This document shows, piece after piece, positions 40,243-51,519 of a DNA stretch of 64,000 bases. Position 1 is the first letter of the stretch; the number at the start of each line of letters is the position of its first letter. The stretch is taken from the NCBI GenBank assembly GCA_943736015.1, contig OX031070.1, forward strand, positions 43,362,173-43,426,172, read 5' to 3'. The position numbers and the translations under genes were made by a program. The DNA comes from Tridacna crocea (lineage: Eukaryota; Mollusca; Bivalvia; Cardiida; Cardiidae). The notes below the pieces were generated by a model. That model was not told the DNA's origin and searched no databases. It saw nothing but the letters and a program-made list of their open reading frames with translations.

Positions 40243-40590
40243 TTAACTCATTACCACACAATCCCGACTTTTAACAGCCCTGAGAAAGAAACCTATAGAA
40301 AACATTGTGGAGAAGGAGAAAATGTTGGTAACCAGCATTTTCTCCTTTTCCCTCAATGTTTTCTATCCTGCTGGAGACAAATTTCAATTTTTGAGTTATG
40401 TTTATTTTGTCGTCTGCAAGTGCTTTCAATTTGGACCAGTCTAAAATTTTGTCGTTTGCTGTTTTTAAAGGGTTAAAGGGCAGGAAACTTTGTAGGCAAA
40501 TGAGAAAATGCTGATTACCAGCATTTTCTTTTTTTCCTGCAATGTTTTCTAAAGCTTTCTCGTTTAGAATTTGTAACGCCTTGGATAGCT
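40243..40590 (+). mobile_element. Family A MITE plus partial copy
   Basis: Intact copy 40243-40476 (TTAACTCATTACCACACAAT; core TTGGTAACCAGC; right end with GTCGTTTGCTGTTTTTAAAG insertion before GGGTTAA), then a hairpin part (GCTGATTACCAGC) to about 40560. Confidence 0.85.
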
Positions 40591-40591
40591 T

Positions 40592-40660
40592 TTGCAGACG
40601 GCGTATACCAAGATCGTACTGCACAAAACGTGCATTCTTATCTTTGTTTTACGTCGTGTG
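40592..40660. repeat. Degenerate family P hairpin
   Basis: TTTTGCAGACGGCGTATACC and GTACTGCACAAAACGTGC. Confidence 0.55.
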
Positions 40661-40964
40661 CTAGCGGATGTCAATCTTTGACCAAAGTCATACAAAAGTA
40701 CATTTTTTTAATTTCTTTTTGAAACTTTATTTCTCTCAAAATTTCGTTAGTTGTACCAAGTTGAATTATTGTCTGTGCGAAGTTACGGTCTTTTTTTTAG
40801 CTGAGCTTGGCAATAGACGAGTACAGTAAATGTCATTGGTTGGCTTCTGTCCATCGACGAGTCTGTCAGTAATGTTATCTGGGTTACTTGATGAGTTATG
40901 ACATTTTTTAAACTTTCAAAAAAGATCTACAACATGAAAGGTGCAATCCTGTCATAAATGATTG

Positions 40965-41361
40965 TAAAAAAGTGCTAAGCTAGAAAAGAAATTATGATCT
41001 CATTCAAAAAATGTAAAGCTAGGGAGGAAATTATTACCTCGGTTAAAAAATATTAAGTTAGAGAAGTAATTCTGAATGACCTCATTCAAAAATGTTAAGC
41101 TACAGAAGAAATTAAATTATGACCTCGTTTAAAAATGTTAAGCTAGAGAAGAAATCATGACCTCAGTTAAAAATGTTAAGCTAGAGAAGAAATTATGACC
41201 TCAGTTACAAATGTTAAGCTAGAGAAGTAATTATAAAAGATCTCATTTAAAAATATTAAGCTAGAGAAGAAATTGTGGCCTCTAGTTTAAAAATGTTAAG
41301 CTAGAGAAGAAATCATGACCTCGTTTAAAAATGTTAAGCTAGAAAAAAATTATGACCTCAT
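40965..41361 (+). repeat. Ten-copy tandem repeat of about 38 bp
   Basis: Units TTAAGCTAGAGAAGAAATTA then TGACCTCGTTTAAAAATG. Length varies by small insertions; 5th and 9th units are nearly identical. Confidence 0.92.
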
Positions 41362-41639
41362 TTTGGGATATAGATCTAGATATAATTTTTATAGAGGTTT
41401 TTATTTCAAGCAATTAAATCTGCATTTTCCATCTTTTTTTTTCAAAAGTTGAAGAGAATTAATTATGCAATGCGGTTTGGGAAAAACAGCCATTGTCATT
41501 GCAAATATATTTTTTTCATGTATGTAATTTGTTCATGGCAAGTGGAGCGAGTCAGGCTCTGTATACCTCTTGTTCTTTTATTTCTGTACTAAACGACTTA
41601 CAAATTAAAATGGGGGTCAGGCGATGGAATTTGCCTTTA
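41362..41639. other. Downstream sequence, nothing recognised
   Basis: No repeat or gene seen. Confidence 0.45.
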
Positions 41640-42060
41640 AAAGACAGAAACTGTTGTGGAAAAAGGAGACAATGCTGGTTACCAGCATTTATTCCTTTTC
41701 CCACAATGCTTTCATATGACTCAGTTGTTCGCTTAAATTGTGTCTGTAGAAATTAAGATAGATTAAAACAAAGAAATTTGCCTTTTAAAGGGTGGAAAAC
41801 GATGAGGGAAAAGAAGAAAATGCTGGTTTTACCAGCATTCTCTCCTGTTTCCACAACCGTTTCTATTGCCCCTTTCGGATAGTAAAAAAATGCTTGTAAC
41901 ATAATTTTCTTACATTGTTTTAAATTGCTTCCCCAGACAGTGAAATGCTGGTAAACAGCATTTTCTCCTTTCCCAACAATGTTTTCAATTGTTTCCTCAA
42001 ATACATGTAGTAAAATGCTGGTAAACAGTATTTTTTCTACTTTTCCCACAATGTTTTCAG
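41640..42060. mobile_element. Row of partial family A hairpins
   Basis: Cores at about 41677 (GCTGGTTACCAGC), 41826 (GCTGGTTTTACCAGC), then isolated right arms at 41946 and 42012 (TGCTGGTAAACAG). Repeated half-copies are best explained by duplication or nested insertions. Confidence 0.75.
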
Positions 42061-42141
42061 ACGCCTTTTTAGTTCACTTTTGTGCCTGTAGATATACGTT
42101 GTACGAAATGATTTGTATATTTTGCACTGCTGAAATATTCT

Positions 42142-42147
42142 AATAAA
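42142..42147 (+). terminator. Possible poly(A) signal
   Basis: AATAAA about 2.06 kb after the stop codon, followed by TTTGTTTG-like T/G-rich sequence. In this AT-rich DNA the hexamer is expected often by chance. Confidence 0.2.
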
Positions 42148-42224
42148 TTATTTCTTACTTTTCTGCTTGTTGTTTGATCACAATTGTCAACGTTGTTTTA
42201 TAGAAAAGCATCGTGTCGGTTTTC

Positions 42225-42292
42225 TTCAAAAACCTCGTAACTACAGCTTGTTTCAAGCTGTAGTTACGAGGTTTTTGGAGTAAATCGACGAT
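42225..42292. repeat. Family K hairpin
   Basis: AAAAACCTCGTAACTACAGC and its return, loop TTGTTTCAA; nearly perfect, followed by AATCGACGATC. Confidence 0.88.
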
Positions 42293-42454
42293 CTTTTACA
42301 TGAATCATGGCCAGTATTTCGCCAACTATTTCCCAAAACTTTCATTGCCTAAGCCTGAAGACTTTTCTAAATTCTCTCGTTTTTGATTGACTAAACCGAA
42401 TTGCTTTTGCTCTTCAAAGTTTCAGCCAGGCGGGTAGGTTAGATAAAAGATAGA

Positions 42455-43945
42455 AAATGATTGATTGATTGATTGATTGACTAATTGATTAAGGTTAACT
42501 CGTTGATGGATTGATTGATTGATTCCTTGGTTGATTTGTTGATTGATTGATTGACTGACTAGTTTATTGATTTGTTGACTGGTTCATTGGTTTTGACTGA
42601 CTAGTTGATTGATTTATTGATTTATTGATTCGTTGACTGGTTCATTGGTTGATTCGTGGGTTAATTGATTCAGTGATTCGTTGGTTGGTTGGTTGATTGA
42701 TTGATTAGTTGATTGGTAGGTTGGTTGATTGATTGATTGATTGATTGATTGACTGACTGACCATTTTATTTATTGATTGCTTGATTGATTAATTTGTCTA
42801 TTGATTCTTTGGTTTATTGATTGGTTGGTTGATTGATTGAGGGATTTATTGATTGATTGATTGATTTGCTGGCTGGCTGGCTGACTGACTGATTCGTTGG
42901 TTGATTTGTTGTTTGATCTGTTTATTTATTTATTGATAAATTATTGATTGATTGACTGACTAGTTGATTGATTGATTGATTGATTCGTTGGTTGATTCGT
43001 TGGTTCTTTCGTTGATGATTAATTGATTCATTCATTCATTGGTATATTTGTTCGTCGATTTGTTTATTAATTTATTCATTGCTTGCTTGATTGAATGATT
43101 GATTCTTTGATTGATTCGTCGGTTACTTTGATTGATTGATTTTATCGATTTATTGATTGATTAAGTGGCTTATCACTTTATTTATTGATTGATTGGTTGG
43201 TCCATTGGTTGATTGATTTACTTGTTAATTGATTGATTGATTGATTGATTGACAAGTTGATTGACTAGTTGATTTATTAATTGATTGGTCGATTGATTGG
43301 TTGATTGATTGATTGATTGATTGATCGTTCTATCGACTTATTGATTGATTGATCTATTGAGTGAATGATTGATTTTTTCTTCGATCGATTGATTGATTGA
43401 TTATTTTCTTTGTTTGATTCATTGATTGGTTCGTTGATTCCTTGGTTGATACATTGGTTGATTCCTCGGTTGATTGACCGACTGATTGATGGATTCGTTC
43501 GTTGATTGATTGATTAATTAATTGATTGATTGGCAACTGACTGACTGACTAGATAATTGATTGATTGATTTGTTGGTTGATTCGTCGGTTACTTTGTTGA
43601 TTTTGATTGATTGTTTGATATATTGATTGACTGGCTGATTGATTAATTGACTGATTTCTGACTGAAGATTGATTGATTGATTCGTTGGTTGATTTGTCAG
43701 TTACTGTGTTGATTGATTTATTGCTTGATTGATTGATTGGTTGATTGATTGATTGATCGATCGATTGATCTATCTATCTTTCCATTGTTTTCTTTGATTG
43801 ATTCCTTTGTTGATTCGTTTGTTGATTCACTGGTTGATTCCTTGGTTGATTGACTGATTGACTGACTGACTGATTGACTTACTGACTCACTGACTGATTG
43901 ATGGCTTCTTTGGTTGATTCGTTGGTTGACTGACTGACACAAGTT
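42455..43945 (+). repeat. Degenerate GATT tetranucleotide array, about 1.5 kb
   Basis: TTGATTGATTGATTGA units mixed with TTGGTTGATTCGTTGG and GACTGACTGACT variants. Two - strand frames of Asn/Gln/Ser-rich repeats (43354-43536, 43718-43951) are its translation. Confidence 0.95.
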
Positions 43946-44165
43946 TTGCATAAACTTTTGAGTGGGAACGTATAGTTGTATGGTGTTTTCAACATTATAT
44001 CAGCTATATCGCGGCATCCAATGCAACTATTCGTGCTCTCCTGGGGTCTCTTTTACCGGTACTCGGCACAATTTTCTTTCTAAGCCACTGGCTGCTTTCC
44101 TGCATGACCATCGTCAAGACAATGGTCAATGACAATAGTCCTGCACCCACTGACCGAGGTACCGA
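43945..44165 (-). mobile_element. SINE-like element, - strand, partial
   Basis: Same body as 44215-44530 (TAAGCCACTGGCTGC, TTTTACCGGTACTCGGCAC) but lacking a clear tRNA-like head. Confidence 0.65.
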
Positions 44166-44199
44166 GGCTCATTTTACATATAAAGGCTTTAATCAAACA

Positions 44200-44530
44200 C
44201 ATGTTTTGCATAAGCTATTCGAGTAGAAACGTATAGTTGTATTGTGTTTAACGCCGTTTTCAACATTATTTCAGTTGTATCTCGGCGGCCAGTGCACCTT
44301 GCGATTCTGGAGTTTCTTTTACCAGTACTCGGCACTTTTTTTTCCCAAGCCACTGGCTGCTTCTCCACATAGCCATCGCTGAGACAATAGTCAGCGGTGG
44401 AAGAGGAATGAATCCTGTCGAAATGACTATCATCAGTCCTTGGTAAGAAATTGGCCGAGGCTGGGATCGAACTCAGAACCCCAAGTTCTCAAGGCATGCA
44501 TGCTACCGACAGAGCCACTGGGACTCGGTT
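44200..44530 (-). mobile_element. tRNA-derived SINE, - strand
   Basis: On the - strand it starts CCCAGTGGCTCTGTCGGTAG (A-box region), B-box GAGTTCGATCCCAGCC, body GACAGGATTCATTCCTCTTC and CCGCTGACTATTGTCTCAGC, tail near AACGGCGTTAAACACAATAC. Best-preserved copy of the element at 2120. Confidence 0.75.
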
Positions 44531-44811
44531 AAAAGATACTGACGTCAATCAAACACAAGTTTTGCATAAACGGTTCGAGTAGGATTGTGTGGAAATATGA
44601 AGGACCAGAATAACTAGATATTTAGGCTTTTGCGTGAAAAGTTTTGTTTACAAATATACACAGCACCTATCTGCCTTAAATCAGAAAGTAAACGCTGGAA
44701 GCGAGATTTTCTCTGTGAATGAAAACCTCTTACCATGATACGTTAAACCGACGATATGTTAGCTCGACTGTTTCCGGAGACACGACGACTTATTGTCGTA
44801 GCCCTGCAGGG
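44531..44811. other. Intergenic, nothing recognised
   Basis: ATCAAACACAAGTTTTGCAT near 44548 repeats the flank of the SINEs at 44192 and 43930, so this stretch is partly duplicated SINE-flank sequence. Confidence 0.45.
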
Positions 44812-45006
44812 TCTGTATTCACCAACCATTCTCAAGAACATTCTGAGTCTTATTCTTCAGAATTTCGTCAGTGTGAAAGTAACAGAACTTCTGATTGACT
44901 AAACCATATGGTTTAGCAAGTCAGAAGTTCTGTTACTTTCACTGTCAGAAAATCTTGAAGAATAAGACAAAGAACGTTCTTAAGAATGTTTGGTGAATAC
45001 GGACCC
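44812..45006. repeat. Family E palindromic repeat, best copy
   Basis: About 195 bp palindrome: TATTCACCAACCATTCTCAA / TTGGTGAATACGGACC ends, CTTCTGATTGACTAAACC / GGTTTAGCAAGTCAGAAG centre, and TCTTATTCTTCA / TGAAGAATAAGA in between. Confidence 0.9.
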
Positions 45007-45379
45007 AGCTGGTGTCGCTTTGTGCGTCGTCGCCATGTCCCTGCCAAAACCTCGACATTTAATGATATATCTGATATTACTGAAGTATGTACTTCAAATT
45101 TGGACAAAGTCTTAAGGCTTTCTTCCCCTGAATTGTCTGGTCAACATGGTGTGGTTTTTTTTGGGTGTGTGTGTGTAGGGGGGGTGGGGTTAGATTATTG
45201 AAAATTTAATGTGAATCAATAATTCTAAACACTTACCGCCCAGAGTACCTTTATACTCGTATGTCTGTCTTACACGTTTCAGTCCATAACTCTATATTTT
45301 TTGTACAAAATGGTGTGATTAAAATTTAAAGGTACATTGTATTGTGACACCTGCTTTGATATTTTGGTCTTTACTGGGT
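45007..45379. other. Intergenic, nothing recognised
   Basis: A G/T-rich run (TTGGGTGTGTGTGTAGGGGG) lies near 45161. No gene seen. Confidence 0.5.
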
Positions 45380-45600
45380 CTTTAATCCTTTACCACACAA
45401 CAACCTTTTACACTTACAGAAATTTACAAGCACTCGCAGACAATAGAATATTTGTGACTGGGATGATCGGATCTAATTTAGAAAAGGTAGAAAACATTGT
45501 GTGGAAAAAAAACAACAGAAAATGCTGGTCACGAACAATTTTTTTGTCTACATTGTTTTCAAAAGGCTTTTTTATCTCCGCGTCTTTAACTTGACAAAAG
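45380..45600 (-). mobile_element. Degenerate family A MITE
   Basis: TTTAATCCTTTACCACACAA left end, GAAAACATTGTGTGGAAA arm; core decayed (GCTGGTCACGAAC). Confidence 0.7.
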
Positions 45601-45604
45601 TGAC

Positions 45605-46345
45605 GACCTGTCTACGTTGTCTGCGCATGTCATATTCTTCGAAGATTGGACTTGTCTGCTATGACGCATCACCCATCCCAACCCCCTCCCCGCCAATACT
45701 TGGGAAAAGTAGGGCTTATACCGAAGCTATCAGCCTATTACCCAAGCATGTAGGGGGTTTTTATAATAAATGGCCGGTGCACAGATTACATGCCAGCCGA
45801 TCATAGCTGAATGAATTGCACCAGGTAGCGTTTTATCGAGTAAACGTTTATTTCAGTTTGAAAATCAAAGTAACGATTATTTTTTTGAAAAATTAGTGCG
45901 CTTCTGTACCCAGAATGCCCAAATTCTATTTATGTGTATTTCTGGAATGCCATCTAGCGGGAGATAATGGACTTATCTATTGTATTTCATTATCTCCCGC
46001 TAGATGGCATTCTACAAATACTCATCTATCTAATTTGTCCTGTATAAGGAATCGAACTACTTTTCTACACGACAACCGTTACTTTGAATTTCAAACTAAA
46101 TTAAACGTTCACTCAATAAAACGCTACCTGATGAGATTCATTCAGCTATGATCAGTAGTTTCGAGAAATCTGGAGCTAAAACAGGTCTGATTTTCCTTAA
46201 ACGTATTGTTAAAAGCCATTTTCTCCATTGCTACTTTATTGCGCGTATTGCTACAATCCCCCAATCTTGGAGTGAGTGATGCGTCATATAAGACAGATCG
46301 AATCTTCGAAGAATATGACATGCGCAGACAACGAATGCATTTGTC
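45605..46345. mobile_element. Foldback element H, two arms of about 360 bp
   Basis: The left arm starts CGTTGTCTGCGCATGTCATA and the right arm ends ATATGACATGCGCAGACAAC. Matching internal pairs include TTCGAAGATTGG / CGAATCTTCGAAG, TTGGGAAAAGTAGG region, AGGTAGCGTTTT / AAAACGCTACCT and GCCATCTAGCGGGAGATAAT / ATTATCTCCCGCTAGATGGC near the centre (about 45985). No open frame. Single arms at 22240-22585 and 29725-30090. Confidence 0.88.
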
Positions 46346-46694
46346 TTTCAAAGACAGTAACAATAATATTATTTTGAAGACACACACACTGGAATTAGTA
46401 CCAATGATGAAAGACAAAATGAAATGTAACATATGTCAGAGGTATGTCTGTGGCTGTCAGATTTCTGTGTTCACAAACGAAACTTGAAACTCGAAACATT
46501 GAACTTGTGGCACCAAGACTTGTCAATTACAGAGAAAAAAATCTAGATTCAGTAGTTTCATGTTGATTTAGGACAGATAACTTTTTGTGTACATGTACAT
46601 TCAACCAATCTTCTAACCGGCCAGTTTTGTTTCTCCTGTTAATTTGACCAAGTAATCGATAGGTAAATAAAACTGTCTTATAACATCTGTCTGG
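46346..46694. other. Intergenic, nothing recognised
   Basis: GAAATGTAACATATGTCAGA at 46421 recurs inverted at about 47304, so the family G element at 46695 may sit inside or between duplicated sequence. Confidence 0.45.
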
Positions 46695-47215
46695 ACGTTA
46701 GACATAGTATTGTAATGAAAAGATTTTATTTCATGCTTTCTGATGAGATATCAAAGAATAACAGTGAAAGTAGTTTTCGATATTCCAACGGTACCACCAG
46801 TGAAAATACCGATTTTTATATTCTAGTTACCTAGGTAAATTGCTTGTGACTCAAAACCAGATGGAAAATATGACGTTATTTACCTTACATTTCTCGCGCT
46901 TGACGTAATGTTGTAATGTTTTGTTATGCGGGAGGGGTACGCCACGAGGAATAACGAAAAGAAGTGCACTGGATTTTGATAGAACTCCTCCCAAAAAGGG
47001 TTAAAAGCATGAAATAAACAGAATATTGGGGAAGGGGGGGGGAGAGAAGGATGAAAAATCGAAATTTATTTTATATCGTGAACACCATCGGTACTATTTT
47101 CACGAGTGGCTGCGCCACTCGTGAAAATAGTACCGATGGTATTCACTCGGCTGCGCCACTCGTGAAAATAGTACCGATGGTGTTCACTCGATGAAGGGAT
47201 TCTGGCTTTTGTCCG
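46695..47215 (+). mobile_element. Foldback-family G element with tandem CGTGAAAATAGTACCG units
   Basis: GATTTTTATATTCTAGTTACCTAGG, AACCAGATGGAAAATATGACG, GGGTACGCCACGAGGAATAA, then an inverted unit ACCATCGGTACTATTTTCAC with GGCTGCGCC spacer, repeated to 47190. Confidence 0.8.
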
Positions 47216-47650
47216 TAAAACCCAAATCATTGCCTTTGCAAGTTCGAAGTATCGTTTTCAGGAGCACCACACCGAAATATAACAGAAACAAAAAAAAAAC
47301 CGTCTGACATATGTAACATTTCATGTATCTTTCAACATTTCGCTTGGGCCGATAGTGCACTGACAGGGCCGTACCAAGCGAGTTCCCTCGCAAATTAACA
47401 CGTTATATAAACACTATTTCTACAGCGTAAACAATCAAACACATACGGCGGATGCAGATTAAATGAAAACTCCGCGGCACTGGCTATGAATAATGAGAGA
47501 TCTGGGACCTTTTTAACCCAAATAACAGGCAAGGATTCCCTACACACCATGCTTTTGTTTATCCTTTTCGCTTATTTTTCTGCTCTTTCTCAGCAAACTT
47601 TAAACCAATAAGATGCTGGAATTTACTTTTTTAAGTTGTTGTTTTTTTTG
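47216..47650. other. Intergenic, nothing recognised
   Basis: No recognisable gene or repeat beyond the inverted 20-mer near 47304. Confidence 0.45.
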
Positions 47651-47704
47651 CAGGCAGTGTACATCAAGATCAGACTGCACGGAACTTGATCTTGAAGTAC
47701 ACTT
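47651..47704. repeat. Shortened family P hairpin
   Basis: GGCAGTGTACATCAAGATCAGACTGCAC and a short return AACTTGATCTTGAAGTACAC. Confidence 0.65.
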
Positions 47705-48039
47705 CTTTACATAATTATACTTGCTGGCCGAAAAAAACCTTGAAATGGCAATATTTTAGATGTTTTCCTAGATGAAAGGTCCTTTTCATGAATTCAGCAC
47801 TAATTATAAAATTATAAAGAAAAAATTTCGACCAATGCATCTCCTTCTATAAAGTGTTTCATATTCGAAAAAGCAAATATAATTCAATCTGCAAAAGATG
47901 TTTGTATATGACATTCTGCAAGTTGACCAAATTTGTTAGCGCGGCGTCAGGTGCCCTGTTAGACAACATATATCTAGATGGAGGTCTCACTTCCAAGAGG
48001 AAATGCACCTAGAGTATTCAAGGACCTGCATTAATCTTA

Positions 48040-49830
48040 CATCGACACACCACAATATTTTTTACAGTAACGAACAATACTTTTTGATCGACACATATTA
48101 AAATACCTACATATTTTCTCAGTTGCATATCACAATATTTTTGTCCGTTTTGACTTTACATTGACATACCAAAGTATTTATAATAATATTCAATATTTTC
48201 AAAATTACATGAAAACATATTTTATTAGTAACATAACACAGTATTTTTTTTACAATAACATATCGCAGTATTTCAATTTTACATTGACGCTATACAGTTT
48301 TTTTTTACAGTAACATTCAATATTTTTTCAGTGACACTTATACCAACGTATTTTCCCAATAGCAAACAACAATACTAGTAGTTTTTCAGTGACACTTATA
48401 CCAACGTATTTTCCCAATAGCACACAACAATTTTTTTTTTCAATAACATTATGGCAACGTTTTAATTTCATAATGACATATCAAAGTATTTACAGTAACA
48501 TTCAATATTTTTACAATTACATGCAAATGTATTTTCTTTGTAACATGCAACTTGAATAATTTTTTTTCAGTAACATATCACAGTATTTTACTTTTACATT
48601 GACAACACAACTGCATTTCAACAGTAACATACAATATGTTTCTTGTTACAAACCACAATTTTTTCTCAGTAACATACAAAAATGTGTTTACGCTAACAGA
48701 CTATAGTATCTTTTTACAGTAAAATACCAACAGTTTTTAACAAAAATATATACAGCTGTTTTTATAAAAATTATAAAAAAAAATACATGTTTATAGCAAC
48801 AAAACTAACAAACCTATTTTCAAACTAAATGTTTTTTTTTCTTTGTAGCATATGATAGTATTTTTGTCAATAATAAACCACAGTATTTTTACAGAAACAT
48901 ATCACAGTATTTGAATTTCATATTGACACACTACAACGTTTTTACAGTAACATGCAATATATTTACAATTTCATAAAAAAAATCTCAGAAGCATACTTTA
49001 GTATTTTTTCAATCACACACCAAAGTATTTCAATTTCACATTGACACACCAATGCATTTCACAGTTACATACACTTTTTTTTTCAGTTACATACAAATGC
49101 ATATTCTCAGTTTCATACTACAGTGTTTTTTTGCATTGAAAAATCACAACATTTTACAGTGACATACCAAAGAAATTATACTGTTAAAAATCAAAGGAAT
49201 ATTTACAGCAACATACCACACTTTTTGCATAGTAACAACCATAACATTTTTTAATGAATTTCCGACACCATGGTATCTTTTAAAATAAAGTGACTTACCA
49301 CAGTGCTTTTACAGTACCTAATTACATGTACATACAATATATTTACAATAATAATATATATTTATGTATCAAAGTATTTCTACGGTAACATGCCGATTTT
49401 TTAAAAGTATTTTACAGTAACATGCGGGTGTTATTTTGACAGTATATTTACAGTAACATACCGTATTTTTTCGACAATATTTTTACAATAACATGCCGGA
49501 GTTATTTTGACAGTTTTTTTGAAGTAACATACCGGAATACCTTTACAGATTTTTTTACACTGACATATTCCGGAGTATTTTAGCAGTTTTATTACAGTAA
49601 CATTTTGATATTGTTTTAACAATATTTCTAACAGTAACATACCGCAGTTTTTCAACAACATTTTTACACTAACATGCCGGAGTTATTTTGACAGTATTTT
49701 TTACAGTAAATATACAGGAGTATTTTTACAGTATTGTTACAGTGACATATACAGAAATATTTTGACAGTATTTTTATGGTAAAATCCCAGTGCTATTTTG
49801 ATAAAAAAAGAATTACGGTAACACACCGCA
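48040..49830. repeat. Degenerate tandem field of TACAGTAACATACC / AGTATTTTT units, about 1.8 kb
   Basis: Many units of roughly 20-35 bp of the form TTTACAGTAACATACCACAGTATT with much drift. A later subdomain (49390-49800) favours CATGCCGGAGTTATTTTGAC. No coding signal. Confidence 0.85.
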
Positions 49831-49844
49831 GTGTTTTTAATAAT

Positions 49845-49997
49845 AATAAGGAATAACCGAAAGAACTGTATCGGACTTTGATCAAGTTCCCCTTCCCCCC
49901 CCCCCTCCCCCAACAGTTAAAAGCATGAAATAAACAGAATATTTGCTGTTGTTGTTTTTTTTTTTCAGTGAAAGATTGAAGTTTATTTCATCTTAGT
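49845..49997 (+). mobile_element. Family G fragment cut by a SINE tail
   Basis: GGAATAACCGAAAGAACTGT, AGTTAAAAGCATGAAATAAA, GTGAAAGATTGAAGTTTATT; the sequence then changes to SINE tail. Confidence 0.7.
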
Positions 49998-50105
49998 TTA
50001 GTTTAAACATATTTATTTTAAATCGATTGAAAAACAAGTTCTAACAACATATACTAATCTATCCCGATTCTGCTTACTGGGAACTACATCAGTACTTGCG
50101 CCGAC
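49985..50105 (-). mobile_element. 3' part of SINE-like element
   Basis: On the - strand: CAAGTACTGATGTAGTTCCC to AACTTGTTTTTCAATCGAT and TTTAAACTAAACT. Same as 2768-2897. Confidence 0.65.
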
Positions 50106-50790
50106 GACATCGTAGACGGCAACAACGCCAGGGCTATGGTAATAAATAGAGGATATTTATTTTCATAGTGAAAGATCGAAATTTATTTCATGCTTGCCGG
50201 TAGGATATCGAGAAATAGCAGTGAAAATATTTTTCGATCTTACACTGGTACCAACAGTGTAAATACCGATTTTCACGTTCTTGTTGCCTACGTAAATTGC
50301 GCGTGCCTAACAACCAGATGGGCAATATGACGTCATATACCTTATATTTCTCGCGCTTGACGTAACGTTGCTATGCGGGAGGGGTACGCCACGGGGAATA
50401 AGGGAAAAGAACTGTACTGGATTTTGATAAAGCTCCTCCCAGAAAGGGTAAAAAGCATGAAATAAATAGAATATTTGGGGGTTTTTTTTCGGTGAAAGAT
50501 CGAAATTTATTTCATCTCGTGAACATCATCGGTAATATTTTCACTCGTGGCTGCGCCACTCGTGAAAATATTATCGATGGTGTCCACTCGATGAAATAAA
50601 TTTCGATCTTTCACCGAAAAAAACAAATATCCTCTATTTATTTCATATCGTAAACATCATCGGTAATGCGTCACTCGTGAAACTATTACCGATGATGTTC
50701 ACGAGATAAAACAAATTTCCATCTTTCACCATAAAAAATATCCTCTTTTTATTGCCGTAGTCCTGGCGTTGTTCTACGACGTCGTCGTGA
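50105..50790. mobile_element. Family G foldback element with inverted ends
   Basis: Ends: ATCGTAGACGGCAACAACGC at 50109 and GCGTTGTTCTACGACGTCG at 50767, each next to TCCTCT/AGAGGA and AATAAA/TTTATT. Between them is the G body plus two AAATTTCGATCTTTCACCG inverted modules with CGTGGCTGCGCCACTCG hinge. Confidence 0.8.
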
Positions 50791-50964
50791 AAAGATGCTG
50801 GCATTTTATAATTTCTCTATATCACTAAAGATATTTACCTTAAACCCGGAGAAAATGTTAACTTTCAAAAGGGGAACCCATACAATGAGGGGAAAAAAAA
50901 CTATCAAAACATTTTCAACTCAGTTATATCTCTTTTTCGGTTAGAACTTTCAAAGAAATTTGAA

Positions 50965-51335
50965 GATTTATCGAGAAATATCGGTGAAATATTTTTCGAT
51001 ATTTCATGGTTATGACCAGTGAAAATACCGATTTTTATATTCTAGTTACCTAGGTAAAATGCGCATGCCTCACAACCAGATGGAAATATGACACCATTTA
51101 CCTTACATTTCTCGTGCTTGACGTAATATTGCAATGCCTTGTTATGCACGAGGGGTACGCCACGGGGAATAACTGAAAAGAACTGTACTGGATTTTTATT
51201 TTTAAAAATCCTTCAAGAAATGGCTAAAAGCATGAAAAAAAAAGAATATTTGTCTTTTTCGGTTGCTGCGCTTCGTGAAAATATTACCAACGGTGTTCCG
51301 AGATGAAATGAATTTCGTTCTTCAACCGAAAAAAA
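50965..51335 (+). mobile_element. Family G element, partial
   Basis: GAGAAATATCGGTGAAATAT, TTATATTCTAGTTACCTAGG, GGTACGCCACGGGGAATAAC, AAAGCATGAAA, then a shortened inverted module to 51330. Confidence 0.75.
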
Positions 51336-51519
51336 AAAAACGAACAAACATCGTCTATTTCTTCTTTATATTGGCTGGTAATTTTAACTGTCGAAAGCGG
51401 TCGAGATTATTTTTGTCATGCTCAGAAAAAAGGATGTTTAATGCAACTTTGTATTGTATTGGACCAGGCAAGTCATCACATATTTATGGGTCAATTAAGT
51501 ACATTTTGTCTAACAATAG

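Noticed and set aside
43354-43951. Asn/Gln/Ser-rich - strand frames
   Set aside because: Translations of the degenerate GATT array.
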